Source of the DNA: Prochlorococcus sp. AG-459-N19
GTDB taxonomy: Bacteria > Cyanobacteriota > Cyanobacteriia > PCC-6307 > Cyanobiaceae
Direction: 5' to 3'
DNA: 64,000 nt
Assembly (NCBI GenBank): GCA_003209375.1
Contig: QCRF01000003.1
Coordinates: 1-64,000, forward strand
This document shows, one piece after another, positions 10,022-20,780 of the stretch. The translations under genes were made by a program, and so were the position numbers. The first letter of the stretch is position 1, and each line of letters starts with the position of its first letter. A model generated the notes under the pieces. That model saw only the letters and a program-made list of their open reading frames with translations. It ran no database searches and was not told where the DNA came from.

Positions 10022-10861
10022 ATGAGACATTTTGCAGATCTTTTGTTAAATAAAAATACTTCCAAAGCTAATGATCAAGTTCCTTTTATTCAGAGGAGAA
10101 GAGGAATAGAAATAAAATCTTCACGGGAAATAAATTTGATGAAAAAATCTAGCAGGATTGTAGCAACTGTCTTGAGGGAAATTAATGACTTAATTAAACC
10201 TGGAATGAGTACAAAAGATTTAGATGATTTCGCAGAAATGAGGATAAAAAGTTTTGGAGCTGTTCCAAGTTTTAAGGGCTACCATGGATTCCCTTCTAGT
10301 ATTTGTTCAAGTATTAATAATGAAGTTGTTCACGGGATTCCAAGTAAAAGTAAAATAATTAAAAATGGTGACTTAGTTAAAATTGATACAGGAGCATATT
10401 TAGATGGTTTCCATGGAGATAGTTGTATATCAATTTGTGTAGGAGAAGTGAGTCCAAAGGCTCAAAAACTTAGCGATATAGCTTACAAAGCATTGTATGC
10501 AGGGCTTTCGAAAATCAAGGCAGGGAATACACTTCTTGATGTTGCTGGGGAAATCGAAGACATTGTTGTTAAAAATGGTTTTAGTGTTGTAGAGGACTAT
10601 ACAGGTCATGGGGTTGGAAGAAATCTTCATGAAGAACCATCGGTATTTAATTTTCGAACCAAAGAATTGCCCAATGTCGTACTTCGTGAAGGAATGACAT
10701 TAGCGGTGGAACCTATTGTTAATGAAGGGACTAAATTTTGTAAAACACTTAATGATAGATGGACCGTAATAACAAAAGATGGAAAACTATCGGCCCAATG
10801 GGAACATACAATAGTTGTTTTAAAAGATGGTATTGAAATATTGACAGATCGAGATTTCTAG
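10022..10861 (+). CDS. map: Methionine aminopeptidase
   Basis: EVVHGIPS, DTGAYLDGFHGDSC, GHGVGRNLHEEP motifs. Confidence 0.96.
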   Translation: MRHFADLLLNKNTSKANDQVPFIQRRRGIEIKSSREINLMKKSSRIVATVLREINDLIKPGMSTKDLDDFAEMRIKSFGAVPSFKGYHGFPSSICSSINNEVVHGIPSKSKIIKNGDLVKIDTGAYLDGFHGDSCISICVGEVSPKAQKLSDIAYKALYAGLSKIKAGNTLLDVAGEIEDIVVKNGFSVVEDYTGHGVGRNLHEEPSVFNFRTKELPNVVLREGMTLAVEPIVNEGTKFCKTLNDRWTVITKDGKLSAQWEHTIVVLKDGIEILTDRDF

Positions 10862-10864
10862 ACA

Positions 10865-11584
10865 CTAAGATTTGTACTTATAGATAATTTGGCAATACAA
10901 AAAATTAAAAAATTCTTTTAATGGGAAAAGTATATAGGTCAAAGGGTTTGGACTAATTATTACTAAAAAATTCTTTGAATTTGCTAAATCATAAATTTTT
11001 TTAGAAACAAATTTGGGACTCATTATTCCGAGGGGATTTAGTTCTGATTTAAATGGCCCTAAAATGATTTTTTTTATTATTAATTTTTTCTTTGTATTTT
11101 TGTCCAGAAGATTTTTTTTGAAAGAAACTAATTGACCAATAAGCGATTTACTAATCTCATATGACGGATTTAGAGCGGGTAATATTTCTGCTTCAGATGT
11201 ATTTATCCAAATCTCTTTTTTTATAAGTGAATCATTGCTTAGAGCAATATCTTCAAATAAATTTAAAAATTTGAATTTGCTTAATGCATTTATCTCTATT
11301 GAGTTTTCATAATTGGAATTTTCTCTACTCAAATCATAGATACCATGGTTCAAAATTAAAATGTCTATATTTTCTAATTGTTTTTTTAATGATGACTCCT
11401 TCCCACATTCCCATTTAATCCATTCATTTGGAGTTTCAAGATTTATTTCATAATTAGTTTTACTATGAGTAAATCCAACCACTTTATATCCTTTTTGACG
11501 AAACAACTTTGTTAATTCTTTCCCTAGCGCACCTGAGGCTCCAGTTATCCCTATAGTTTTTTCGTTTTTGGTTGGATTTATCAT
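10865..11584 (-). CDS. Short-chain dehydrogenase/reductase family protein
   Basis: GITGASGALGKELTKLF Rossmann motif; ILNHGIYD. Confidence 0.8.
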   Translation of the reverse strand: MINPTKNEKTIGITGASGALGKELTKLFRQKGYKVVGFTHSKTNYEINLETPNEWIKWECGKESSLKKQLENIDILILNHGIYDLSRENSNYENSIEINALSKFKFLNLFEDIALSNDSLIKKEIWINTSEAEILPALNPSYEISKSLIGQLVSFKKNLLDKNTKKKLIIKKIILGPFKSELNPLGIMSPKFVSKKIYDLANSKNFLVIISPNPLTYILFPLKEFFNFLYCQIIYKYKS

Positions 11585-11739
11585 GTTTCTTTATTTTTAT
11601 GAGTTAACAAAGAATTAAAATAAATTTACCAAAAAAAAAGATTATTTATTTTTTATTTGATTAAAACTCATAAATAAATGTTTGTTTAGTTATGAAAAAA
11701 ATATTATCTTAAACCTATTAATAAATAATTTACTAAATT

Positions 11740-12849
11740 ATGAGCGATATATTATTAATTGGCTCATGTGAGCCATTTAGTGGTAAGTCTGCAATGGTTC
11801 TTGGGATAGCGAAAAAACTTTTACAGAAGAAAAAAAAAGTACGAATAGGAAAACCTCTAGCAACATGTATTGAACTTACTAATCTCCCCTCAATGTCTTA
11901 TGAAGGATTAATAGATGATGATGTTAAGTTTATTGGATCAACATTAAATATCGAAGAAGAGAATTTAATTTCTTCAGTAGGATTATTGGATAATATCTCA
12001 GCTGAAAAAAGAATCTTCAATAAAGACTTACTCCCAGGAAAAGGTTTTGATCAGATTGAAGGATTGGTTACTGATGATTTTGAAGGTTTGAATATTTTAG
12101 AGGCAGCCGGAAGTCTTCATGAGGGCATGATTTATGGCTTAAGTCTCCCACAACTAGCTAAGGATTTAGATGCGAAAGTTTTAATTGTGAATTTATGGGA
12201 GGATTGTAAAAGTGTGGATGCATTACTTGATGCGAAAAAACAATTAGGTGAGAGATTGGCTGGAGTTGTATTAAACGGAGTTTTGCCGCAAGAAGTCGAA
12301 AAAGTTAAAAATGAAATAATACCCTCTCTTAAAGATCTTGATATTGAAGTTTTTGGAGTGATGCCTAAATCACCACTTCTAAGAAGTGTCACAGTAGGTG
12401 AGCTTGTAAGAAGACTCGATGCCCAAGTAATTTGTTGCCCTGAGAAAGATCAATTGCTTGTTGAAACATTAAGTATTGGTGCAATGGGGGTTAATTCTGC
12501 AATGGAATTTTTTAGGAGAAGACGAAATATGGCTGTAGTTACTGGAGCTGATAGAACTGATATCCAACTTGCTGCTTTGGAGGCTTCGACTCAATGTCTT
12601 ATTTTAACTGGTTTAGGAGATCCTTTGTCACAATTGATTCATAGAGCGGAGGAATTGGAGGTGCCAATTTTAAAGGTGGAATTAGATACTCTTTCCACCG
12701 TGGAAATTATTGAACAAGCTTTTGGTCATGTCAGAATACATGAATCAATTAAAGCTTCTTATGCTATTCAATTAGTTCAAGAGAATGTAAATCTAAAAAG
12801 AATTCTCGAAAAGATAGATTTTCCCTGCAATTTTTCAGATAAATGCTAA
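11740..12849 (+). CDS. BioD-like N-terminal / DRTGG domain protein (phosphotransacetylase N-terminal-like)
   Basis: LIGSCEPFSGKSAMVLGIAKKL P-loop; VTGADRTDIQLAALEASTQCLILTGLGDP DRTGG-like region. Confidence 0.85.
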   Translation: MSDILLIGSCEPFSGKSAMVLGIAKKLLQKKKKVRIGKPLATCIELTNLPSMSYEGLIDDDVKFIGSTLNIEEENLISSVGLLDNISAEKRIFNKDLLPGKGFDQIEGLVTDDFEGLNILEAAGSLHEGMIYGLSLPQLAKDLDAKVLIVNLWEDCKSVDALLDAKKQLGERLAGVVLNGVLPQEVEKVKNEIIPSLKDLDIEVFGVMPKSPLLRSVTVGELVRRLDAQVICCPEKDQLLVETLSIGAMGVNSAMEFFRRRRNMAVVTGADRTDIQLAALEASTQCLILTGLGDPLSQLIHRAEELEVPILKVELDTLSTVEIIEQAFGHVRIHESIKASYAIQLVQENVNLKRILEKIDFPCNFSDKC

Positions 12850-12874
12850 TTTCAAATATAGGAACTTTATTATT

Positions 12875-13387
12875 TTGAGTCGCTCTTTAGATCTACCAGC
12901 AACTGAAGGTGTTGATGCCTTAGCTCAAGAACTTGCAAAACTCCAAGATAATGGGAAAAGGAGAATTGCTTTTTTAGGTAGTAGACACGTACCGGTTGTA
13001 GATATCCACTTAATTGAGTTGATAGCAAGGTCGTTAGCAGAGGAAGGTCATAATATCCTTACATCTGGATCTCAAGGTGTTAATGCAGCTGTTATTCGAG
13101 CTGTCTTAGATATTAATCCATCATTATTAACTGTTTTATTACCACAGAGTCTTGATAGACAAATTCCCGAAATAAAGAATCAACTTGAGAGGGTTATGCA
13201 TTTGGTGGAAAAAAGTGAAAATGATGAATTACCTTTACCACTTGCAAGTAGTCTTTGTAATCAAGAAATTATTACTAGGTGCGATCAATTAATATGCTTT
13301 GCCTTTCACGATAGTGAAACTTTGCTAAATAGTTGTAGATGTGCTGAAGAAATGGGCAAAGTGGTTAGTTTGTTATTTTTTGATTAA
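12875..13387 (+). CDS. SLOG/DprA-like Rossmann-fold putative nucleotide-binding protein
   Basis: RRIAFLGSRHVPVVDI ... NILTSGSQGVNAAVIRAVL resembles SLOG/DprA nucleotide-binding loops; non-ATG start. Confidence 0.7.
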   Translation: MSRSLDLPATEGVDALAQELAKLQDNGKRRIAFLGSRHVPVVDIHLIELIARSLAEEGHNILTSGSQGVNAAVIRAVLDINPSLLTVLLPQSLDRQIPEIKNQLERVMHLVEKSENDELPLPLASSLCNQEIITRCDQLICFAFHDSETLLNSCRCAEEMGKVVSLLFFD

Positions 13388-13452
13388 ATTACCCCATTCC
13401 CCCTATTAAAAGATGATTTATGCTAATAATGTTTAGCGTTTAGTGATTTATT

Positions 13453-13950
13453 ATGGCAGAAAGTTTTTCATTTGATGTAGTTTCTGATTTTGATAGACAA
13501 GAATTAGTCAATACTTTGGATCAAGTTAAAAGGGAAATTTCTCAACGTTACGATTTGAAGGGCACGGATACTTCAGTTGATTTAGAAAAAGAAAATATTT
13601 TTATAATCACCAATAGCGAACTTACTTTGAATGCTGTTAATGACATAATTAGACAAAAGGCAATAAAAAGAAACTTATCCTTAAAAATATTTGACTATGG
13701 TGACATTGAAACAGTAAGTGGCAATAGAATTAAACAGACAATTTTATTAAAACAAGGAATTAAACAAGACATTGCAAAAAAAATCAGTAAAAATATTAGA
13801 GATCAAATTAAAAAAATTAATGTCAGCATTAATGGAGAAACACTCAGAGTTGCTAGTAAGAGCAAAAATGATCTTCAATTGGCAATAAAGCTTGTTAGTG
13901 AGTTGGAGGAGTCTTTGAACATTCCACTAAAAGCTAATAACTTTAGATAA
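13453..13950 (+). CDS. YajQ family nucleotide-binding protein
   Basis: MAESFSFDVVSDFDRQELVNTLDQVKREISQRYDLKGTD matches the YajQ N-terminus. Confidence 0.95.
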   Translation: MAESFSFDVVSDFDRQELVNTLDQVKREISQRYDLKGTDTSVDLEKENIFIITNSELTLNAVNDIIRQKAIKRNLSLKIFDYGDIETVSGNRIKQTILLKQGIKQDIAKKISKNIRDQIKKINVSINGETLRVASKSKNDLQLAIKLVSELEESLNIPLKANNFR

Positions 13951-13976
13951 AATCTGTAGTAAGAATATTTTAAAAT

Positions 13977-14186
13977 ATGGCAGATTATTCTAAATCTCTC
14001 ATTAATGAATTGATTAAAAATGTAAAAGAATACCCTCGTTTTTCAAAAGAAGAAATAGAAAAATTTTGTTGGATGGCGGTACATGAGCATAAGCATGGTG
14101 TATTACCCTCTGAATATGATATTAGGGAGATAGATGAGGATCTTTATTTAGAACTTTTGCAAGAATTTAAATCAAATATTCATTAA
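13977..14186 (+). CDS. Conserved small hypothetical protein
   Basis: 69 aa ORF in a co-directional cluster. Confidence 0.6.
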   Translation: MADYSKSLINELIKNVKEYPRFSKEEIEKFCWMAVHEHKHGVLPSEYDIREIDEDLYLELLQEFKSNIH

Positions 14187-14295
14187 TTGAACTCTATATT
14201 TAAATTTACAATTATTAAAAAAATATTTTAATAAATGTCTTACTAATGCATTAATTAATCTATTTAAATATGATTAATTATAAAGATATAATTTA

Positions 14296-15099
14296 ATGTC
14301 AACATCCTTTAAAAATGTCACACCAACAGGTCCTGGTGGGACAGCAACATTATTGATCGTATTGTCTTTTACTGGCTTTCTTTTGCTCACCCAATCATTA
14401 TTTGTTGTACCTTCAGGACAAGTAGCAGTTGTTACAACACTAGGGAAAGTAAGTGGCCCCTCTCGGAGAGCTGGTTTAAACTTTAAACTTCCATTCGTTC
14501 AGTCTGTATATCCATTTGATATAAAAACTCAAGTTCAACCAGAAAAATTTGAAACGCTAACTAAAGATCTTCAGGTTATTAGAGCTACAGCTACTGTTAA
14601 GTATTCAGTAAAACCTAACGAGGCAGGAAGGATCTTCGCAACAATTGCAAGCAGAAATAGCGATGTTTATCAGAAAATTGTTCAGCCATCTTTGCTAAAA
14701 GCTCTAAAATCAGTCTTTTCTCAATACGAGCTAGAGACAATTGCTACTGAATTCGCAGTAATTTCTGAAAAAGTAGGCGACACTGTTGCACAAGAGTTGA
14801 ATTCATTTGATTATGTAGATGTTAAAAGTTTAGATCTTACTGGATTAGAGATCGCAGAAGAATATAGAGCTGCAATTGAACAAAAGCAAATAGCTGGTCA
14901 GCAATTACTTAGAGCAAAGACTGAAGTAGAAATTGCTGAACAAGAAGCACTTAGATATGAGACATTAAATAGAAGTCTCGACGATCAAGTACTTTTCAAA
15001 TTATTTCTCGACAAATGGGATGGCAGTACACAAGTTGTTCCTGGCTTACCAGGTTCAGAGGGAGGCACTCCACCAGTAATAGTTGGTGGCAAAAGATAA
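14296..15099 (+). CDS. Prohibitin / SPFH (band 7) domain protein
   Basis: N-terminal TM, FVVPSGQVAVVTTLGKVSGPSRRAGLNFKLPFVQSVYPFDIKTQ. Confidence 0.93.
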   Translation: MSTSFKNVTPTGPGGTATLLIVLSFTGFLLLTQSLFVVPSGQVAVVTTLGKVSGPSRRAGLNFKLPFVQSVYPFDIKTQVQPEKFETLTKDLQVIRATATVKYSVKPNEAGRIFATIASRNSDVYQKIVQPSLLKALKSVFSQYELETIATEFAVISEKVGDTVAQELNSFDYVDVKSLDLTGLEIAEEYRAAIEQKQIAGQQLLRAKTEVEIAEQEALRYETLNRSLDDQVLFKLFLDKWDGSTQVVPGLPGSEGGTPPVIVGGKR

Positions 15100-15132
15100 T
15101 TATTTAGGATATATCTATCTACCTAAACTTTT

Positions 15133-15178
15133 TAATCATTTACTTATTTTTCTTTAAGGGAAGACTGGTAAATGATTA
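15133..15178. terminator. Candidate bidirectional terminator / hairpin
   Basis: Perfect 11-bp inverted repeat taatcatttac (15133-15143) / gtaaatgatta (15168-15178), 24-nt loop, between convergent genes and next to T-runs. Confidence 0.4.
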
Positions 15179-16477
15179 TTTTTTAATTGCATTAAAGGAT
15201 TCGTCAAAAGCTTCAATAGTTTTATCAATTTCTTCTTCGCTGTGAGCTAGTGATGTGAAACCAGCTTCGAAGGGGCTTGGCGCTAGATAAATTCCTCGTC
15301 GAAGCATTTCTCTATGCAACTTACCAAAAAGTTCACCATCATTTGTTTTTGCTTCATCAAAGTTCCTAACTGGCCCATCGCATAAGAAAAATCCAAACAT
15401 AGCACTTACACTTCCACCGTTAATAGCAATACCGTTATTTTCTGCAGATTGAATTATTCCTTCAATTAATCTAGAAGTTGTTGAATCAAGTTTATCGTAC
15501 GTACCAACTTGTTTAAGCAGTTCAAGGGTTTTTATTCCAGCAGTCATTGCGAGAGGATTCCCGCTCAAAGTACCTGCTTGGTATACCGGCCCTGAAGGAG
15601 CTACCATTGACATTATTTCTTTCTTGCCTCCATAAGCTCCAACAGGCAGGCCTCCACCAATTACTTTACCAAGGGTAGTTAAATCAGGAGTAACCCCAAA
15701 CTTTTCTTGAGCTCCTCCATAACTTATTCTGAATCCAGTCATTACTTCGTCAAAAACTAATAAGGATCCATTCTCAGTAGTTAATTCTCTTAATCCCTCC
15801 AAGAATCCAGGTTCTGGAGTAATAAATCCAGCATTACCAACGATAGGCTCAAGAATAACACCCGAAATGGCATCAGGATTTTCGGAAAATAATTTTTTTA
15901 CTGCTTCTAGGTCATTGTAGGGAGCAGTAAGTGTGTTGGCTGTTGTTGTCCGTGGAACACCTGGAGAATCTGGCAAGCCCAGAGTGGCTACACCTGATCC
16001 TGCTTTTACTAAAAACATATCTGCATGACCGTGATAACAACCGTCAAATTTAATAACTTTATCTCTTCCAGTAAACGCTCGCATAAGTCTTAAAACAGCC
16101 ATGCATGCTTCAGTTCCACTATTGACAAATCTAACCATTTCCACAGATGGGACTGCATCTATTACCATTTCAGCAAGTTGGTTCTCTAGAACGCATGGAG
16201 CACCAAAGCTAGTACCTTTCTCAATTGCTTCCTGTAATGCCGTTGTAACTTCAGGGTGGGCATGTCCACATATAGCAGGCCCCCAGCTTCCTATGTAGTC
16301 AATATATCTATTTCCATCAATGTCCCAAGCAAAAGGGCCTTTGACTCTATCAAAAACAATTGGCTGGCCTCCTACAGACTTAAAAGCTCTTACTGGAGAG
16401 CTCACTCCTCCAGGCATTAGTTGTTGGGCGGCAGAGAAAATTTCTTCTGATTTTGCGTAATTTAATATGTCAGTCAC
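15176..16477 (-). CDS. hemL: Glutamate-1-semialdehyde 2,1-aminomutase
   Basis: [65 protein letters not shown]-Lys motif. Confidence 0.98.
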   Translation of the reverse strand: MTDILNYAKSEEIFSAAQQLMPGGVSSPVRAFKSVGGQPIVFDRVKGPFAWDIDGNRYIDYIGSWGPAICGHAHPEVTTALQEAIEKGTSFGAPCVLENQLAEMVIDAVPSVEMVRFVNSGTEACMAVLRLMRAFTGRDKVIKFDGCYHGHADMFLVKAGSGVATLGLPDSPGVPRTTTANTLTAPYNDLEAVKKLFSENPDAISGVILEPIVGNAGFITPEPGFLEGLRELTTENGSLLVFDEVMTGFRISYGGAQEKFGVTPDLTTLGKVIGGGLPVGAYGGKKEIMSMVAPSGPVYQAGTLSGNPLAMTAGIKTLELLKQVGTYDKLDSTTSRLIEGIIQSAENNGIAINGGSVSAMFGFFLCDGPVRNFDEAKTNDGELFGKLHREMLRRGIYLAPSPFEAGFTSLAHSEEEIDKTIEAFDESFNAIKK

Positions 16478-16703
16478 AATTTAGCTAAATGATGTTTTGA
16501 GAAAAATCTAGTCATGTCCTAAATTAGAAATAAGTAAAAATTTTGTCAATCAGATTGAAATTCTACATTATGATATTTTTATTGCGATAGTTTCGATTGT
16601 AAATTATTTATTTTGAAGAAACCATGACAAAAAACAATTCTACTTTAAATAAGTCTTTATTAATAAGCGTTTTCAGGCATTTAAGAAATGCAAATTATTT
16701 TAT

Positions 16704-17549
16704 TTATATTTCGAAGAAATTATCCTCATCCTCAGAAAAATCTACATTTATGTCGTTTAAGTTAAGATCTATCATTACTGGAGCATGATCACTTGGACGC
16801 AAATTACCCCTAGGGGAGCTGTCTATGACACAACTTTTAAGTTTTGATGACAGTTCTTTGCTGATATATATATGATCTATTCTCCAACCTTTATTTAATT
16901 CAAATGCATTATTACGGTAATCCCACCAACTCCAATGGCCAGCATTTTGTTCAAAAATCCTAAACGAATCTATTAATCTTTTTTTCAAAACATTATTTAG
17001 TGCACTTCTCTCTATCTCAGATGCCATTATTCCTCCTTCATATTTCTTTGGATCATGAATATCCAAGTTAGATGGAGCAACATTAAAATCACCCATAAGA
17101 CAAATTATTTCTCCTTTTTTTTCTTGCTCATCTAAAAATGAAGCTAAACAATTTAACCAATTAATTTTGTATTTGAACTTACTAGATTCTAGAGAAGATC
17201 CATTCGGAACATAGACATTTATGATTTTAATACCATTAATATCAGCAGAAATCAATCTTTTTTGATCTTGGAAAATTTCGATATTTTGATTAGAGTTATT
17301 ACAACCGTAGAATCCTTTTTTAACATTTTCTGGCTTTATTTTGGAAATAATAGCCACACCATTGTAAGATTTTTGTCCGTAGATCTCTACTGAATATCCT
17401 AATTTTTCAAAAGGTTCAATAGGGAAACTATCGTCCATAACTTTCGTTTCCTGCAAACATAGAATATCTGGATTGGATTGATTAATCCAATCTAATATTT
17501 GTGCAAGTCTGGTTCTTATAGAGTTAACATTCCAAGTTGCTATTAACAA
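16704..17549 (-). CDS. xth: Exodeoxyribonuclease III
   Basis: ATWNVNSIRTRL, ILCLQETKV, GDFNVAPSNLDIHDP, WRIDHIYIS, SDHAPV motifs. Confidence 0.95.
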   Translation of the reverse strand: MLIATWNVNSIRTRLAQILDWINQSNPDILCLQETKVMDDSFPIEPFEKLGYSVEIYGQKSYNGVAIISKIKPENVKKGFYGCNNSNQNIEIFQDQKRLISADINGIKIINVYVPNGSSLESSKFKYKINWLNCLASFLDEQEKKGEIICLMGDFNVAPSNLDIHDPKKYEGGIMASEIERSALNNVLKKRLIDSFRIFEQNAGHWSWWDYRNNAFELNKGWRIDHIYISKELSSKLKSCVIDSSPRGNLRPSDHAPVMIDLNLNDINVDFSEDEDNFFEI

Positions 17550-17605
17550 ATTTCTACAAAATTATGTAAAATTAAAATAGCAGGAATTTTTGGCGTTAAA
17601 GAATT

Positions 17606-17905
17606 TTGAAATTAAATAAAATGAAAAATTACTTTTACAAAAGCGTTTTTAAACCAATTACGGTTTTAATTTTTTTTACTTTATTAATTTCATTAAAAAG
17701 TGAATACCTAAATGCTGAATATTTATCTGAAGATTTAGAAATGGATACCTCAACAAAAACAGAAGATAACAGTTCAGTTCTTCCAACTAATCCTTTTGAA
17801 CTTGTGGAAATGATTCGGAGACAAAATAGTATGAATGATGCGACTGATCCTTCTGATGCGATTGACGAAGCGTTAAATTCTTTTAGTAGTTTGGAGGAAA
17901 ATTAA
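17606..17905 (+). CDS. Small secreted/lipoprotein-like hypothetical protein
   Basis: 99 aa, basic N-terminus plus hydrophobic stretch then acidic tail; non-ATG or internal start possible. Confidence 0.5.
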   Translation: MKLNKMKNYFYKSVFKPITVLIFFTLLISLKSEYLNAEYLSEDLEMDTSTKTEDNSSVLPTNPFELVEMIRRQNSMNDATDPSDAIDEALNSFSSLEEN

Positions 17906-17945
17906 GAAATTTAATACTATAAATTGTTATTTTTAAAATTTTAAG

Positions 17946-18545
17946 ATGTTAAAAAACCCTATCCCAAAAGTTACTAACCAATTACAGCATAGAGCAATAG
18001 GTATTATTAATGCTAAATTCACTCCCCTTAGTAGTGAACAATTAAATAGGGGCTTTTTAATTGACAATAATGACGAAAAAATTGAAACAGTAGTACTAGG
18101 TAAAGCATTATCACTTTTAAAAAAGCATATTGATTTAAAGAAAAGTTATTATTGGATTGTTTATCCCAAGAATAAAAATACTCAAAACTTGCATTTACAG
18201 GTTGCAGGCATCTGGGATCCCTATCAACTGAATGATTTCCCTAATGATTCTTCAAAAACTAACTTCTCAAAATTATTAGAAGAATTAGATCTAAAAGACA
18301 ATTATTTTTCTGTTAGGGGAGAATTGGTTTTCGTTAACACTCAAAAAAAAGAAATTATTATTAAAGTTTGCCCTGCTACAAAGTTAAAAAATTTAAAAAA
18401 TAAAAATTTTAAATTAGTCATAAAAGGAGAGCTTTCTCTTGAACTTTTACATAGTTTTGTAAGTTTAGATATCAACAGAGATGGAAATTCTTTGAAATTA
18501 ATAAAGTACGTAGTGATTGAAAAAAATCTTTCTAGAAATAACTAG
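17946..18545 (+). CDS. Conserved hypothetical protein
   Basis: 199 aa ORF filling the interval before larC. Confidence 0.65.
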   Translation: MLKNPIPKVTNQLQHRAIGIINAKFTPLSSEQLNRGFLIDNNDEKIETVVLGKALSLLKKHIDLKKSYYWIVYPKNKNTQNLHLQVAGIWDPYQLNDFPNDSSKTNFSKLLEELDLKDNYFSVRGELVFVNTQKKEIIIKVCPATKLKNLKNKNFKLVIKGELSLELLHSFVSLDINRDGNSLKLIKYVVIEKNLSRNN

Positions 18546-18597
18546 AATGAAAGGTTGATTCCCACCACAATTTTACCAGTCAAGAAATCTTTGATTT

Positions 18598-19827
18598 ATG
18601 GATGTTTTAATTGAATGTTCTCCTGGTATTTCTGGAGATATGTTGTTAGGAGCTTTTTATGATTTAGGGGTGCCTAAGCAAATTATTGAACAGCCACTTA
18701 TTGATCTTGGATTAAAGGATCTATATCAACTAGAATTTGTGGATTCAAAAAGTTGTTCAATCCGAGGCATCAAGGCAAAGGTTGAGAATGTTGATTGTAG
18801 CCCTATCAAAAGGACTTGGAGAAGCATTAAGGAACTTATTTTAAATGGCCAGATAGAAGATAAATTAAAAAAAATAATTTATAAAGTATTCGAATCTTTA
18901 GCAATTGCTGAAGGTAAAGTTCATGGAATTAAAACTGATGATGTTCATTTTCATGAAATTGGAGCTATTGATTCATTGGTGGATATCATTGGGGTATGTG
19001 CTGCATTGAATTACTTAAATCCACAGCGGATTTATTGTAATGAACCAATGTTGGGCAAGGGTTTTGTTCAAACTGAACATGGAAATTTATCCGTACCGCC
19101 TCCTGCTGTAATAGAGCTAATAAGACAAAAAAATATTAAGGTTTTATCAACCCGTGACTCAATAGAGGGTGAACTCTCAACACCAACTGGCATTGCTTTA
19201 CTTGCTAATTTAGTCGACTATCTAGAACTTCCTTTGAAATTTTCTATTAACTCTTATGGAGTCGGCATTGGCAACCTAAAATTTCCATTCCCTAATTTGG
19301 TAAGAGTTTATAAAATTACTTCATTTGAGGATTCTTCTACTAACATTAATGAACAAATTAATCCAAAGTGTGAAGAGATTTCTATTCAAGAAGCATGGAT
19401 TGACGATCAAACACCAGAAGATATATCTAATTTTGTGGAGAAACTGAGAATTGAGGGGGCTTACGACGTTTCCTATCAAGCTATCAATATGAAAAAAAAT
19501 AGAATTGGATTTTCTATTCAAGCAATCTTGCCCATTGAGAAAAAAGAATTTTTTAGGCAATTATGGTTTGATTATTCCAGTACTATTGGGGTTCGTGAAA
19601 GGACCCAATCTAGGTGGATATTACTTAGACGTAGAGGAGAATGTTCAACGACTTTTGGGAATATAAAAGTTAAACAAACTTTGAAACCCGATGGGACAAT
19701 AAATATGAAACCAGAAAATGATGAGGTTTTGAGATTAAAATTAAAGCATAAAATATCAACTTACGAAATAAGAAAAATAATAAAAGAGTCAAGTAAGAAA
19801 TTTAAAGCATTTGAGAACTGGAAATGA
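18598..19827 (+). CDS. larC: Nickel-pincer cofactor biosynthesis protein LarC
   Basis: ECSPGISGDMLLGAFYDLG; VHFHEIGAIDSLVDIIG; full-length single ORF. Confidence 0.92.
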   Translation: MDVLIECSPGISGDMLLGAFYDLGVPKQIIEQPLIDLGLKDLYQLEFVDSKSCSIRGIKAKVENVDCSPIKRTWRSIKELILNGQIEDKLKKIIYKVFESLAIAEGKVHGIKTDDVHFHEIGAIDSLVDIIGVCAALNYLNPQRIYCNEPMLGKGFVQTEHGNLSVPPPAVIELIRQKNIKVLSTRDSIEGELSTPTGIALLANLVDYLELPLKFSINSYGVGIGNLKFPFPNLVRVYKITSFEDSSTNINEQINPKCEEISIQEAWIDDQTPEDISNFVEKLRIEGAYDVSYQAINMKKNRIGFSIQAILPIEKKEFFRQLWFDYSSTIGVRERTQSRWILLRRRGECSTTFGNIKVKQTLKPDGTINMKPENDEVLRLKLKHKISTYEIRKIIKESSKKFKAFENWK

Positions 19828-20780
19828 GATTTAATAAAGATAACCAACAATATTCCAAATTTCTTAAAAAAATTAATTTTAGTGGTTTTAAGAGTATTTT
19901 CTTTATCTCAAGCTTGTTATATTTTTGCATATATTTTTTTGATAATATTGATCAAATTTCTTTTGATATTAATTTAGGGAGAGATGGAATTAATCTATCT
20001 TTATCATTTTTATTTTGTATTTTAAGTATTTATCTGAATGCTTATGCATGGAAATATATTGTTAAATGGTTCGGGAAAGAATTTAAAAGTAATAACCTAG
20101 TCTCTTTTTATGTTTTAACCAATATTCTTAAATACGTTCCAGGTGGGTTTTGGCATTTTGTTGAAAGATTTAATTTTATAAAAAAAATAAGTAATCCTCA
20201 GATTGCTTTATACTCGACACTTATAGAACCTTATTTTATGTTGAGTGGATCTTTTCTCTTAGCATCAATGGGATTATTTTTTTCACCATTTTATTTTTTT
20301 TTAATTTTTCCTTTAGTTTTCTTAAATAGGAAATTTATTTATTTGATATTAAAACTATTAGGGTCTCTCAAGGGAAAAGTATTTGAGGTTTTGGGGCTTC
20401 CCAATTCAAAGGGTCATTTTGAGGAGAGAATAAATATAGTTTCTTTTTTCCCTTCTAGAGCTTTACTTCTTGAAATTGGGTTTATTTTATCTAAATTTAT
20501 TGGGTTTTATATTTGCTTAAATATTTTTTATACAAGTAATACTTTGAACATTACATTCTTACTAGTAATCTTTTCTTTGTCATGGTCTTTAGGCTTGGTA
20601 GTTCCATCGGCTCCAGGAGGAGTTGGCGTATTTGAGGCTTGCCTCCTTTTATTTGTTGGCAAAAGTATTCCACAAAATATAATTTTTATTAGCTTAGTTT
20701 ATTTTAGGGTTATATCTACCTCGGCAGATTTGTTGTTAAGCTTACCTTTTTTAATAAGAAAATTGTCTAGTAGGATTTAG
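19824..20780 (+). CDS. Lysylphosphatidylglycerol synthase TM-region-like (UPF0104) membrane protein
   Basis: Multi-TM; LGLVVPSAPGGVGVFEACLLLF motif. Confidence 0.8.
   Translation: MRFNKDNQQYSKFLKKINFSGFKSIFFISSLLYFCIYFFDNIDQISFDINLGRDGINLSLSFLFCILSIYLNAYAWKYIVKWFGKEFKSNNLVSFYVLTNILKYVPGGFWHFVERFNFIKKISNPQIALYSTLIEPYFMLSGSFLLASMGLFFSPFYFFLIFPLVFLNRKFIYLILKLLGSLKGKVFEVLGLPNSKGHFEERINIVSFFPSRALLLEIGFILSKFIGFYICLNIFYTSNTLNITFLLVIFSLSWSLGLVVPSAPGGVGVFEACLLLFVGKSIPQNIIFISLVYFRVISTSADLLLSLPFLIRKLSSRI

Noticed and set aside
16624-16788. Plus-strand 54-codon ORF (MTKNNSTLNKSLLISVFRHLRN...) in the hemL-xth gap
   Set aside because: Runs antisense into the xth 3' end, low-complexity composition, no recognisable family
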